The notes under the pieces are model-generated. The model was not told the origin of the DNA, did not search any database, and saw only the letters and a program-made list of their open reading frames with translations. From Ulvibacterium sp. (GTDB lineage: Bacteria > Bacteroidota > Bacteroidia > Flavobacteriales > Flavobacteriaceae): a stretch of 64,000 nt of DNA. The stretch covers positions 124,001 to 188,000 of the forward strand of contig NZ_JANQOO010000017.1 of NCBI RefSeq assembly GCF_028285715.1, written 5' to 3'. Shown here piece after piece: positions 27,317 to 35,749 of the stretch. Numbering within the stretch: the first letter of the stretch is position 1; every line of letters starts with the position of its first letter. The translations under genes and the position numbers were made by a program.

Positions 27317-28312
27317 TTAGGGATTATTCTCAAACATGATTCCGTTGCTTTTATGTATCTTGTTGTTGGCATCCACGAGAATTACCTCAGTGCCTCCCAA
27401 CTGATTTATCAGCGCAAGTCCGGCATCCTTTCCCATGATGAAAACAGCCGTTGCCAAGGCATCACAAAGCTCCGCACTTTTGGAAAAAATGGAAACGCTA
27501 TTAATTCCGGAAGAGGGCCATCCGGTTCTTGGATCTATGATATGTGTGTATTTCTTGCCTTTAATCATCACATACTTTTCATAATTACCAGAGGTTGCCA
27601 CGGAAGACTCTACAATAGGCAACCATGAAAAAATCTTATCCTTGCTCAAGGGGTTGGCAATACCGATCAACCATTTTTCGCCGCTTGCCTTGGTACCCCA
27701 TGTGGTAAGATCTCCGGCAGCATTTATTATACCAGCTACCACCTGCTTGGAAACCAACAATTCCTTGGCCTTGTCGGCGGCGTAGCCCTTTCCTATTGCC
27801 CCAAAGGAAATTTTCATTCCCTTTTGCCGTAAAAATACCGTCTGTTCATTGGGATCCAAAATAATCTTTTTGTATCCGACTTTGGCAACAGAGTTTCTAA
27901 TTTCGGCTTCGGTCGGAATATATTTCATACTGCCATCAAATTTCCAAATCATATCCATGGAGGCATATGAGATATCAAAAGCTCCATCAGTAATCTCAGA
28001 GATTTGTTTGGCCCTTTCAATTAGTTTAAAAAGTTCAAAACTTACCTTTACCGGTCTTATCCCGGCATTTTTATTGATCAATGAAGTTTCAGATTCCGAA
28101 TCCCAGGAAGAAATCATTCTTTCAATCCGAGTAATTTCCGCAGCAGCTTCTTCGATATTGATATATCCCAATTCCTCAGTTGCGGCGACTACCGTGATAT
28201 CAAAACGACTGCCCATTAGGCCCATGGTCTTTTTAACCGTAACGTACTTGCGCTCTTGTCCCTGGCCCGTTATGGCCATCAGTCCTAAGAATAGGGTTAG
28301 TAACAGCCTCAC
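27317..28312 (-). CDS. apbE: FAD:protein FMN transferase (ApbE)
   Basis: MGSRFDITVVA, SWDSESETSLIN, KISFGAIGKGYAADKAKELL, YTHIIDPRTGWPSSGI. Confidence 0.95.
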   Translation of the reverse strand: MRLLLTLFLGLMAITGQGQERKYVTVKKTMGLMGSRFDITVVAATEELGYINIEEAAAEITRIERMISSWDSESETSLINKNAGIRPVKVSFELFKLIERAKQISEITDGAFDISYASMDMIWKFDGSMKYIPTEAEIRNSVAKVGYKKIILDPNEQTVFLRQKGMKISFGAIGKGYAADKAKELLVSKQVVAGIINAAGDLTTWGTKASGEKWLIGIANPLSKDKIFSWLPIVESSVATSGNYEKYVMIKGKKYTHIIDPRTGWPSSGINSVSIFSKSAELCDALATAVFIMGKDAGLALINQLGGTEVILVDANNKIHKSNGIMFENNP

Positions 28313-28743
28313 TTTAAAAACGAGTTTAAAAGTGAAACATACTCGCCCGGGGGTATTTTTCGGTAACCAATTCTCCCTAAGACCTTTTGTTGCTTATCAA
28401 GAACCAGAACCAATGGAAAATGTCCCTCGGGATTAAATGTATCCGCCAACCCTTGGTTTTTAAGCTTTGTTTTTTCTGGCAATTGATTTTCCCTTTTTCT
28501 TGGAAAATCGGCCTTATAGAGCACATAGTTATCCTGAGCATGAATCCTAAAATCCTGGGACTGCCAAACGTTTCTGTCCAACTTAATACATGGTGCGCAC
28601 CAGTCAGATCCGGAAAACACCAAAATAATGGGCTTATCCTCATTTTGGGCACGGGCCAAGGCATCCGAATAACTAGAGTGCCAGTTTTGGGCATGGGCCA
28701 TAACGGAAAAAAGAAATACCACTATGTAGGTCAGTTTTTTCAA
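28309..28743 (-). CDS. thioredoxin family protein
   Basis: Signal peptide; ALARAQNEDKPIILVFSGSDWCAPCIKLDRNVW (CxxC). Confidence 0.9.
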   Translation of the reverse strand: MKKLTYIVVFLFSVMAHAQNWHSSYSDALARAQNEDKPIILVFSGSDWCAPCIKLDRNVWQSQDFRIHAQDNYVLYKADFPRKRENQLPEKTKLKNQGLADTFNPEGHFPLVLVLDKQQKVLGRIGYRKIPPGEYVSLLNSFLK

Positions 28744-28775
28744 GATATTCCTTTAGGGCAAAGTAGCGATTCAAA

Positions 28776-29219
28776 TCATTCAAAAACACGAAGTGTGTTG
28801 CCGTCGAGTTCGGTATTAAATATTTTTAGGGGTCTGGCCGGGTTACTGTCAACCTGATTTAGAGGAGTACCATCCTGATCAAAGCGTGAACCGTGAACAT
28901 CGCAAAAAAAGATACCTCCATCAACACTGGCAAAACGCACCTGATCATAGGCTTCATGGCTACACACCTGACTTGCCGCCACGAATTCCCCTTCCAGGTT
29001 CTTAACGACAACGACCAAATTCTTAAGGATAAAATCCCCGTTGTTCATTAATTTGCTCCCCTCTTCGGAGGTCAGGTCAATTGTAAAATCCACCCCAGAA
29101 GGCACTTCGGATATATTACCAGGTGTATCGTCACCGTTAGAGCACCCGTGCAAACAGGGAAAAGCAATGGCAAACGCCGCTCCGGCACCTATACTTCTTA
29201 GAAATTCCTTTCGTTCCAT
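28776..29219 (-). CDS. Rieske (2Fe-2S) protein
   Basis: MERKEFLRSIGAG start, lipobox-like LHGCSNG; CSHEAYD...FFCDVHGSRFDQDGTPLNQ (CxH...CxxH). Confidence 0.88.
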   Translation of the reverse strand: MERKEFLRSIGAGAAFAIAFPCLHGCSNGDDTPGNISEVPSGVDFTIDLTSEEGSKLMNNGDFILKNLVVVVKNLEGEFVAASQVCSHEAYDQVRFASVDGGIFFCDVHGSRFDQDGTPLNQVDSNPARPLKIFNTELDGNTLRVFE

Positions 29220-29268
29220 AGCATTACATTTACTATAAACAACGTAGCATTTGGGGTAATCGTATGCC

Positions 29269-30447
29269 TTAATATACGAAGGTGCCAAACTCGCTTACAA
29301 TAGTAAGTTTTTTGGCCATATGCTCTTCCACCCTACCCACGATTTGGGCTTGGACCCCAAAACCTTCGGAAATGCTTATCAAATCCTGTGCCACGACTTC
29401 ATTGACATAGAGCTCCAGTCTATGGCCACAATTAAAAACTTGATACATTTCCCTCCAATCAGTCCGGGATTGTTCCTGTATTAATTTGAACAATGGTGGA
29501 AGCGGGAAAAGATTATCCTTAATAACGTGAAGGTCTTCCATAAAGTGAAGAATCTTGGTTTGGGCACCTCCACTACAATGTACCATTCCATGGATATCCT
29601 GAGCAGAATATTTTTCCAAAATGCTTTTGACAATGGGGGCATAGGTTCGGGTTGGTGAGAGGACCAATTTCCCGGCGTCCAAGGGTGAACCGTCAATAGC
29701 ATCCGTTAGTTTGATGTTTCCGGAATATATTAATTCCTCAGGGACAGCTGCGTCATAGCTCTCCGGATATTTCTCGGCTAAGTATTTGGCAAAAACATCA
29801 TGCCTGGCCGACGTTAATCCATTGCTACCCATTCCCCCGTTGTATTCCTTTTCATAAGTGGCCTGTCCAAAGGATGCCAAACCAACAATAACGTCACCGG
29901 GTTGGATATTGGCATTATCGATAACGGCACTCCGTTTCATTCTTGCAGTCACTGTGGAATCAACGATTATGGTACGTACCAAATCCCCAACATCGGCAGT
30001 TTCACCCCCTGTGGAATGAATGGTAATGCCATATTTCCCTAAATCCGAAATCAATTCTTCGGTGCCCTTGATGATTGCCGAGATTATCTCGCCCGGAATC
30101 AAATTTTTGTTCCTTCCGATTGTGGATGAGAGCATTATATCGTCTACGGCACCAACGCATACCAGGTCATCTATGTTCATTATCAACGCATCCTGCGCTA
30201 TGCCCTTCCAGACTGAAATATCCCCGGTTTCCTTCCAATACATGTAGGCCAAGGAAGATTTGGTTCCGGCACCATCCGCATGCATCACCAAACAGTAGTC
30301 CTTATCATTTGTAAGGTAGTCGGGAACAATTTTGCAGAAGGCCTTTGGAAACAGGCCTTTATCCAAGTCTTTTATAGCATTATGTACATCCTCCTTGGAG
30401 GCGGAAACACCGCGTAGGTCATATCTTTTTTTGTGGGTAGAGCTCAT
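29269..30447 (-). CDS. purM: phosphoribosylformylglycinamidine cyclo-ligase / AIR synthase
   Basis: 392 aa; HADGAGTKSSLAYMYWKETGD, STGGETADVGDLVRT, GLASFGQATYEKEYNGGMGSNGLTSARHDVF. Confidence 0.9.
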   Translation of the reverse strand: MSSTHKKRYDLRGVSASKEDVHNAIKDLDKGLFPKAFCKIVPDYLTNDKDYCLVMHADGAGTKSSLAYMYWKETGDISVWKGIAQDALIMNIDDLVCVGAVDDIMLSSTIGRNKNLIPGEIISAIIKGTEELISDLGKYGITIHSTGGETADVGDLVRTIIVDSTVTARMKRSAVIDNANIQPGDVIVGLASFGQATYEKEYNGGMGSNGLTSARHDVFAKYLAEKYPESYDAAVPEELIYSGNIKLTDAIDGSPLDAGKLVLSPTRTYAPIVKSILEKYSAQDIHGMVHCSGGAQTKILHFMEDLHVIKDNLFPLPPLFKLIQEQSRTDWREMYQVFNCGHRLELYVNEVVAQDLISISEGFGVQAQIVGRVEEHMAKKLTIVSEFGTFVY

Positions 30448-30632
30448 GGTCTTTATTTGGTCAAAAATAGTTGAATTGGGAGAATACGCCTAGTTCAATA
30501 TCTAAAAGATCTGGCTTTCCAGAAGTTTAAAAATCGGTATCATGGAATTCAAACATTTTAGAGATGAAATGGTTTTTATCCTCGGTTCGGGAATCCAGTA
30601 TTCTTAAGGCGCACAGAAATTATCAGATAAAA

Positions 30633-32819
30633 CTATTTGGTAAATAAAAGTTCCCTGTATTTGGCCAGCGGCCACTCGGCATCATCCACCAAACGTTCCA
30701 ATTTATCGGAGTGGTAGCGAATCTTATCAAAATAAGGACGCACGTTATCACAATAGGCTATAGCTTTCTTGGTCAGATCGATAAGGGTATTGGCTTTTTT
30801 CCTTGCCTCTAGCATGCGGTCCGTGCTTTTTTTGATTTCCGAGATATGCTCGGCAATGTTTTCGATAATGTTAAGTTGTCCTTCCGATAAATTTTGATGT
30901 ACGGCCCCATAAATTTCCTTCAAGCCGTTGACATTGGCTATGAGTTTGTTCTGGTATCGGACGGATGATGGTATCACATGATTATAAATCAATTCATTGA
31001 TTACCCTGCCCTCTATTTGAATATGCAGGATATAGGCTTCCAGTTCTACCTCCTGGCGGGCCCTCACCTCTATTTCGCTCATTACCTTCATCTCCTTAAA
31101 AAGAGCAAGACTATCCTTGGCGGTCATTATTTGCAAGGCTTCGGGAGTAGTTTTGTTATTGCTCAATTTTCTTCGCTTGGCCTCCTTTTCCCAATCCTCG
31201 CTATACCCGTCACCGTCAAAACGTATCCTTTTGGAGGTTTTTATATATTCCCTAAGCACGTTAAAAATGGCTTCGTCCTTTTTAAGGTTCTTCTTGTCAA
31301 TAAGTACATCCACTTCCTTCTTGAACATTCGCAATTGTTTGGCAACAATGGTATTCAAAATTGTCATGGGTTTAGCACAGTTGGTTTTTGAGCCTACTCC
31401 CCTCATTTCAAACTTGTTACCCGTAAAGGCAAAGGGTGAAGTACGATTTCTATCCGTATTGTCCAATAGAATTTCCGGAATCTTTCCAACAACGTTTAAT
31501 TTAAGCTCCGTCTTTTCTTCCGGGGATAATTTTCCCTGGGAAACCCCTTCCAATTCGTCCAATACCTCCCCAAGTTGTTTTCCTATGAATATGGAAAGAA
31601 TAGCCGGAGGTGCTTCATTGGCACCTAGCCTATGGTCATTACTTGCGGATGCGATAGAAGATCGCAACAATTCCTCATAATTGTCCACGGCCTTTATCGT
31701 GTTTACGAAAAAAGTCAAAAACTGCAGGTTTTTCATTGGTGTAGAACCCGGACTCAATAAATTGACCCCGGTATCCGTGGCCAGGGACCAATTGTTATGC
31801 TTTCCGGAACCATTGATGCCGGCAAATGGTTTTTCATGGAACAAAACCTTAAAGTTATGTGTGTCGGCTATTTTTTCCATTACGTCCATAAGCAAAAGGT
31901 TATGGTCCACGGCCAAATTGGCTTCCTCAAATACGGGGGCCAGTTCAAATTGGTTGGGGGCTACCTCATTATGTCTCGTTTTGACCGGAATACCCAATTT
32001 GGTACATTCTTTTTCCAAATCGCTCATGAAGCTCAATACCCTATTTGGGATTACTCCAAAATAGTGATCGTCCAGTTGTTGTCCCTTGGCCGCCAAATGC
32101 CCCAACAGTGTGCGACCCGTTAGGACAATGTCGGGACGGGAGTAGGCCAAGGCCTTATCGATCAAAAAGTATTCCTGCTCCCAACCCAAGGTTGCATTGA
32201 CTTTTGAGACATTCTTATCAAAATATCTTGCAACAGCTGTGGCCGCTTCATCCACAGCATGTAATGCCCTTAGCAAAGGAGCCTTGTTGTCCAGGGCCTC
32301 ACCGGTATAGGAGACGAATATGGTGGGGATACAGAGTGTTGTGCCATAAATAAATGCCGGCGACGTTGGGTCCCAGGCCGTATACCCCCTGGCCTCAAAG
32401 GTGTTTCGTATTCCACCGCTAGGAAAACTGGACGCGTCCGGCTCCTGTTGCACCAATTGGCCACCTCCAAATTTCTCCAATGCCTTGCCATTGGGTAAAA
32501 GATCAAAAAAAGCATCATGTTTCTCGGCAGTTGAGCCGGTCAAAGGTTGAAACCAGTGTGTATAATGCGTAGCGCCGTTGGCGATGGCCCAACCCTTTAT
32601 GGCCTCAGCTACCTGGTCGGCAATTTTTCTTTCAATTTTGGAACCTGAAAAAATGGCCCCCCGAACACTTTCCAAAGCATCTTTGGTAAGGTGTTGTACC
32701 ATTTTTTCGTCATTAAAGACCTGAACGCCGAACAACTCGGAGCGACGACCTTTCTCCTCAATAATTATTCTATTCCTATTTAGACTTTCAGCTAGGGCGT
32801 TAAAACGTGTTTGGGCCAT
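30633..32819 (-). CDS. glnN: glutamine synthetase type III
   Basis: 728 aa; THYTHWFQPLTGSTAEKHDAFF, EKPFAGINGSGKHNNWSLAT, RTSPFAFTGNKFEMRGVGS. Confidence 0.95.
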   Translation of the reverse strand: MAQTRFNALAESLNRNRIIIEEKGRRSELFGVQVFNDEKMVQHLTKDALESVRGAIFSGSKIERKIADQVAEAIKGWAIANGATHYTHWFQPLTGSTAEKHDAFFDLLPNGKALEKFGGGQLVQQEPDASSFPSGGIRNTFEARGYTAWDPTSPAFIYGTTLCIPTIFVSYTGEALDNKAPLLRALHAVDEAATAVARYFDKNVSKVNATLGWEQEYFLIDKALAYSRPDIVLTGRTLLGHLAAKGQQLDDHYFGVIPNRVLSFMSDLEKECTKLGIPVKTRHNEVAPNQFELAPVFEEANLAVDHNLLLMDVMEKIADTHNFKVLFHEKPFAGINGSGKHNNWSLATDTGVNLLSPGSTPMKNLQFLTFFVNTIKAVDNYEELLRSSIASASNDHRLGANEAPPAILSIFIGKQLGEVLDELEGVSQGKLSPEEKTELKLNVVGKIPEILLDNTDRNRTSPFAFTGNKFEMRGVGSKTNCAKPMTILNTIVAKQLRMFKKEVDVLIDKKNLKKDEAIFNVLREYIKTSKRIRFDGDGYSEDWEKEAKRRKLSNNKTTPEALQIMTAKDSLALFKEMKVMSEIEVRARQEVELEAYILHIQIEGRVINELIYNHVIPSSVRYQNKLIANVNGLKEIYGAVHQNLSEGQLNIIENIAEHISEIKKSTDRMLEARKKANTLIDLTKKAIAYCDNVRPYFDKIRYHSDKLERLVDDAEWPLAKYRELLFTK

Positions 32820-32901
32820 AATTTTAACTTAAATTTTCGGCTAAAATAATCATTTAAGGATTTAATAATATATCTGGAAAAAAATAAACTTTTTCCAAAA
32901 T

Positions 32902-32921
32902 ACCCTAACCAAAATAGGGGT
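32902..32921. promoter_or_regulatory. dyad ACCC-N12-GGGT, distal copy between glnN and glnA
   Basis: ACCCTAACCAAAATAGGGGT. Confidence 0.5.
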
Positions 32922-32952
32922 ATCTTAAATTATGTCCATCAATTTGAATTTT

Positions 32953-32972
32953 ACCCCCTAAAAAATTAGATT
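32953..32972. promoter_or_regulatory. degenerate proximal dyad upstream of glnA
   Basis: ACCCCCTAAAAAATTAGATT: intact ACCC half, degraded right half; 51 bp from the distal copy. Confidence 0.35.
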
Positions 32973-32988
32973 AATTCATCAAAAAATA

Positions 32989-32996
32989 TATTTTTG
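32989..32996 (+). promoter_or_regulatory. Bacteroidetes -7 element of glnA promoter
   Basis: TATTTTTG matches TAnnTTTG. Confidence 0.45.
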
Positions 32997-33032
32997 TTGG
33001 TCTTTAAAATGTAAATATTAACAACCAAGATT

Positions 33033-34055
33033 ATGAGCAAAGCAAAATTAGAGTATATCTGGCTTGATGGTTATAAACCAACCCAGAACATGCGGAGTAA
33101 AACAAAAATCGAGGATGATTTTAGTGGAAAATTGGAGGACTGCCCTATCTGGTCTTTCGATGGAAGTTCTACGCTACAAGCCGAGGGAGGTTCTTCCGAT
33201 TGTTTGTTGAAACCTGTTGCCATATTTCCGGATCCTGCCCGAAAAAATGGTTACTTGGTAATGAGTGAGGTTCTGAATGCCGATGGTACACCCCACGAAA
33301 GTAACCACAGGGCACAAATAGATGATGAGGATAATGATTTTTGGTTCGGATTTGAGCAAGAATACTTTATAATGGATAAGGATACGCAATTGCCCCTAGG
33401 TTTCCCCGTAGGTGGTTATCCAGGACCCCAAGGCATGTATTATTGTTCGGTTGGTGGCAAGAATACCCATGGAAGGGATTTTGTTGAGGAGCATGCTGAT
33501 CTATGTATCGAGGCCGGAATAAACTTTGAAGGTATTAATCAAGAAGTGGCCAGTGGACAATGGGAATTCCAAATTTTTGCTAAAGGGGCAAAAAGTGCGG
33601 GAGACCAAATTTGGGTAGCTCGTTACCTATTGGATCGACTAACGGAACAATATGGCTATTACATAGAATATCATCCAAAACCGATAAAGGGAGATTGGAA
33701 CGGGTCTGGAATGCATGCCAACTTTTCCAATACCACTTTACGTACTGCAGGTTCCAAAGAGGTATATGAACAAATATGTGAAGCTTTCCGCCCTGTTGCC
33801 AAAGAGCACATTGCGGTTTATGGTGAATTCAATGACCAGCGCTTGACCGGTCTTCATGAAACAGCTTCCATAAACGATTTTAGCTATGGCGTTTCAGATA
33901 GAGGTGCTTCTATCCGTATCCCCATTGCTACGGTAGAAAAGGGATGGAAAGGCTGGCTTGAGGATAGAAGACCAGCTTCCAATGGAGATCCTTACAAGAT
34001 TGCGGGTAGAATAGTAAAAACCGTTAAATCGGCAGACATAAAAGCCACCGCCTAA
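33033..34055 (+). CDS. glnA: glutamine synthetase, type II (eukaryote-like, beta-grasp domain)
   Basis: 340 aa; KLEYIWLDGYKPTQNMRSKTK, IWSFDGSSTLQAEGGSSDCLLKP, FGFEQEYFIMD, GINFEGINQEVASGQWEFQ, KPIKGDWNGSGMHANFS. Confidence 0.93.
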   Translation: MSKAKLEYIWLDGYKPTQNMRSKTKIEDDFSGKLEDCPIWSFDGSSTLQAEGGSSDCLLKPVAIFPDPARKNGYLVMSEVLNADGTPHESNHRAQIDDEDNDFWFGFEQEYFIMDKDTQLPLGFPVGGYPGPQGMYYCSVGGKNTHGRDFVEEHADLCIEAGINFEGINQEVASGQWEFQIFAKGAKSAGDQIWVARYLLDRLTEQYGYYIEYHPKPIKGDWNGSGMHANFSNTTLRTAGSKEVYEQICEAFRPVAKEHIAVYGEFNDQRLTGLHETASINDFSYGVSDRGASIRIPIATVEKGWKGWLEDRRPASNGDPYKIAGRIVKTVKSADIKATA

Positions 34056-34119
34056 AATCTACTGTATTAATTATAGTACTATTTTGAATTAATTGTTGAA
34101 GTGTTTTGTATTTAACCGC

Positions 34120-34149
34120 CCCCCTCGAAATTATCGAGGGGGTTTTTTT
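34120..34149 (+). terminator. intrinsic terminator after glnA
   Basis: CCCCCTCGA-AATTA-TCGAGGGGG followed by T7. Confidence 0.85.
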
Positions 34150-34150
34150 A

Positions 34151-35749
34151 TCAGTCAATTTTGCCAAGTGGCGTGTTCATCCAGTAGTCCTCAACGTTAT
34201 CCGGTCTTGCTATGGGCTGGTTTTCAAAGATAGGTTTGCACTTGTTCATAAAAAGACTATCCTTTGGTGCAGTTTGGCCCAGCCTTACCCGCTGTACAAA
34301 AAACTCCCTGAATTGTTTGTAATCCCGTTGGGTCCATTTATTGACCAGATTGCCTAGGGTGTCCCTTACATTGGCGACCTTTATTGAAAATAAATCATTT
34401 AAATCTGTACCCATTTTTTCAGCCTTCATAATTTCACCTGTCATTGCCATAATTTTTTCCTTTTCCATTTTTGGAAATAAAAAAATCAAGTTTTCCGACC
34501 TTCCGGCACTTTTCAATTTCACGCGCTTCTTTTTAAACTCCACTTTGTAATTGGGAAGATGCACGGACTGTTCTGCATTGGGAATTGTGTTGTATTCCAC
34601 CATAAAACAATTTCTAGCTATATTGTAGGTGATATACTCCACCTTAAAAACCGGAGGAATATTCAATGTAAAACTGTTGTAAAATGAAATGTAGTTCAGG
34701 TACATTTTGTTATGTATTCTTCGATAATCCGTGGTAATATCAAAAATTACTTTTTGATTGTTCCCATGTTTATTCATTTTGCCCGTTTTGTTTCGCTTTT
34801 TTTCATCGTACATGGTATATTCCAATTTATGTATGGCGAAATCCAATTTGGATATATAAATGGTGCCATTAGCTCGATAGTTTGGATAGAATACCCAAAA
34901 CTTAATGGTGTATATTTCTTCTGTATCAATGCTGGTGTCGCTACCTCGTAAGAAATAATGATTTTCAATCAAGTCGGTTTTAAGAGTGCCGATGAAATCG
35001 TAGGAACCCACATTATAGTTTCTTATGGCGTCATGAATTCTTAAAATTCGAAATTCATTACCCCCATAGGCATCCAAATGCGCCTTCTTAATTATTTTAC
35101 GTAATGATCCATAATCATAGGAAGCCCGCGCCAAGGAATCCTGTTCAAAATTATCGTTCAAACCAAAATGGAATAAGCTCGTCTCGGAAGTAGCATCGTC
35201 CAATTGATTAAAGCCTTGATCAAAGACTTCAAGAATGGCTTCATTTAGATTAACGTATTGTTGATCATCGTTTAACTGATAATCCCGGTAATAACCGATG
35301 CTGGAAAAGTAATTTGAGGGAAAATTCCTGGGTATGGCATCAATAGCCCTCTGAACGATTTGCTTGGCATTCAGGTTCCGTTTTCGTCTGCCTTTGGCTT
35401 TGACCACAGCCTCATCCAAACCAAAAACCGCAGGAATTAAGCTCACCACATTCAGCTCGCTTTGACTGAAATCCGTTATGGGTATCTCCTTTGTTTTATA
35501 GCCCATAGATGATATTTCAATGATATTGCCGTACTCCCTGTATTTTAGGGGAATTCTAAAACTACCATCAACATTGGTAATCACACCGAGAGCTCTATCC
35601 TTAATTCGAATGTTGGCAAAAACCACAGGTTCATTTGATTGGGAATCAAGCAATCGGCCTATAATATAATCTTGCCTTTGTGCAAAAGTTTCAAAAGACA
35701 CAAAGAACAACAGGATAAAAACAATGTGATTAAGGTTTAGGCTATTCAT
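34151..35749 (-). CDS. CarboxypepD_reg-like domain protein, paralog 1 of 4
   Basis: IIGRLLDSQSNEPVVFANIRIKDRALGVITNVDGSFRIP; shared C-terminal PIFENQPIARPDNVEDYWMNTPL. Confidence 0.8.
   Translation of the reverse strand: MNSLNLNHIVFILLFFVSFETFAQRQDYIIGRLLDSQSNEPVVFANIRIKDRALGVITNVDGSFRIPLKYREYGNIIEISSMGYKTKEIPITDFSQSELNVVSLIPAVFGLDEAVVKAKGRRKRNLNAKQIVQRAIDAIPRNFPSNYFSSIGYYRDYQLNDDQQYVNLNEAILEVFDQGFNQLDDATSETSLFHFGLNDNFEQDSLARASYDYGSLRKIIKKAHLDAYGGNEFRILRIHDAIRNYNVGSYDFIGTLKTDLIENHYFLRGSDTSIDTEEIYTIKFWVFYPNYRANGTIYISKLDFAIHKLEYTMYDEKKRNKTGKMNKHGNNQKVIFDITTDYRRIHNKMYLNYISFYNSFTLNIPPVFKVEYITYNIARNCFMVEYNTIPNAEQSVHLPNYKVEFKKKRVKLKSAGRSENLIFLFPKMEKEKIMAMTGEIMKAEKMGTDLNDLFSIKVANVRDTLGNLVNKWTQRDYKQFREFFVQRVRLGQTAPKDSLFMNKCKPIFENQPIARPDNVEDYWMNTPLGKID

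Noticed and set aside
27071-27628. 185-aa + strand ORF
   Set aside because: Antisense to DUF4266 and apbE genes.
27849-28436. 195-aa + strand ORF
   Set aside because: Lies antisense to apbE and the thioredoxin gene; no recognizable family.
31117-31680. 187-aa + strand ORF
   Set aside because: Antisense to glnN; low-complexity Ser/Leu-rich translation typical of a shadow ORF.
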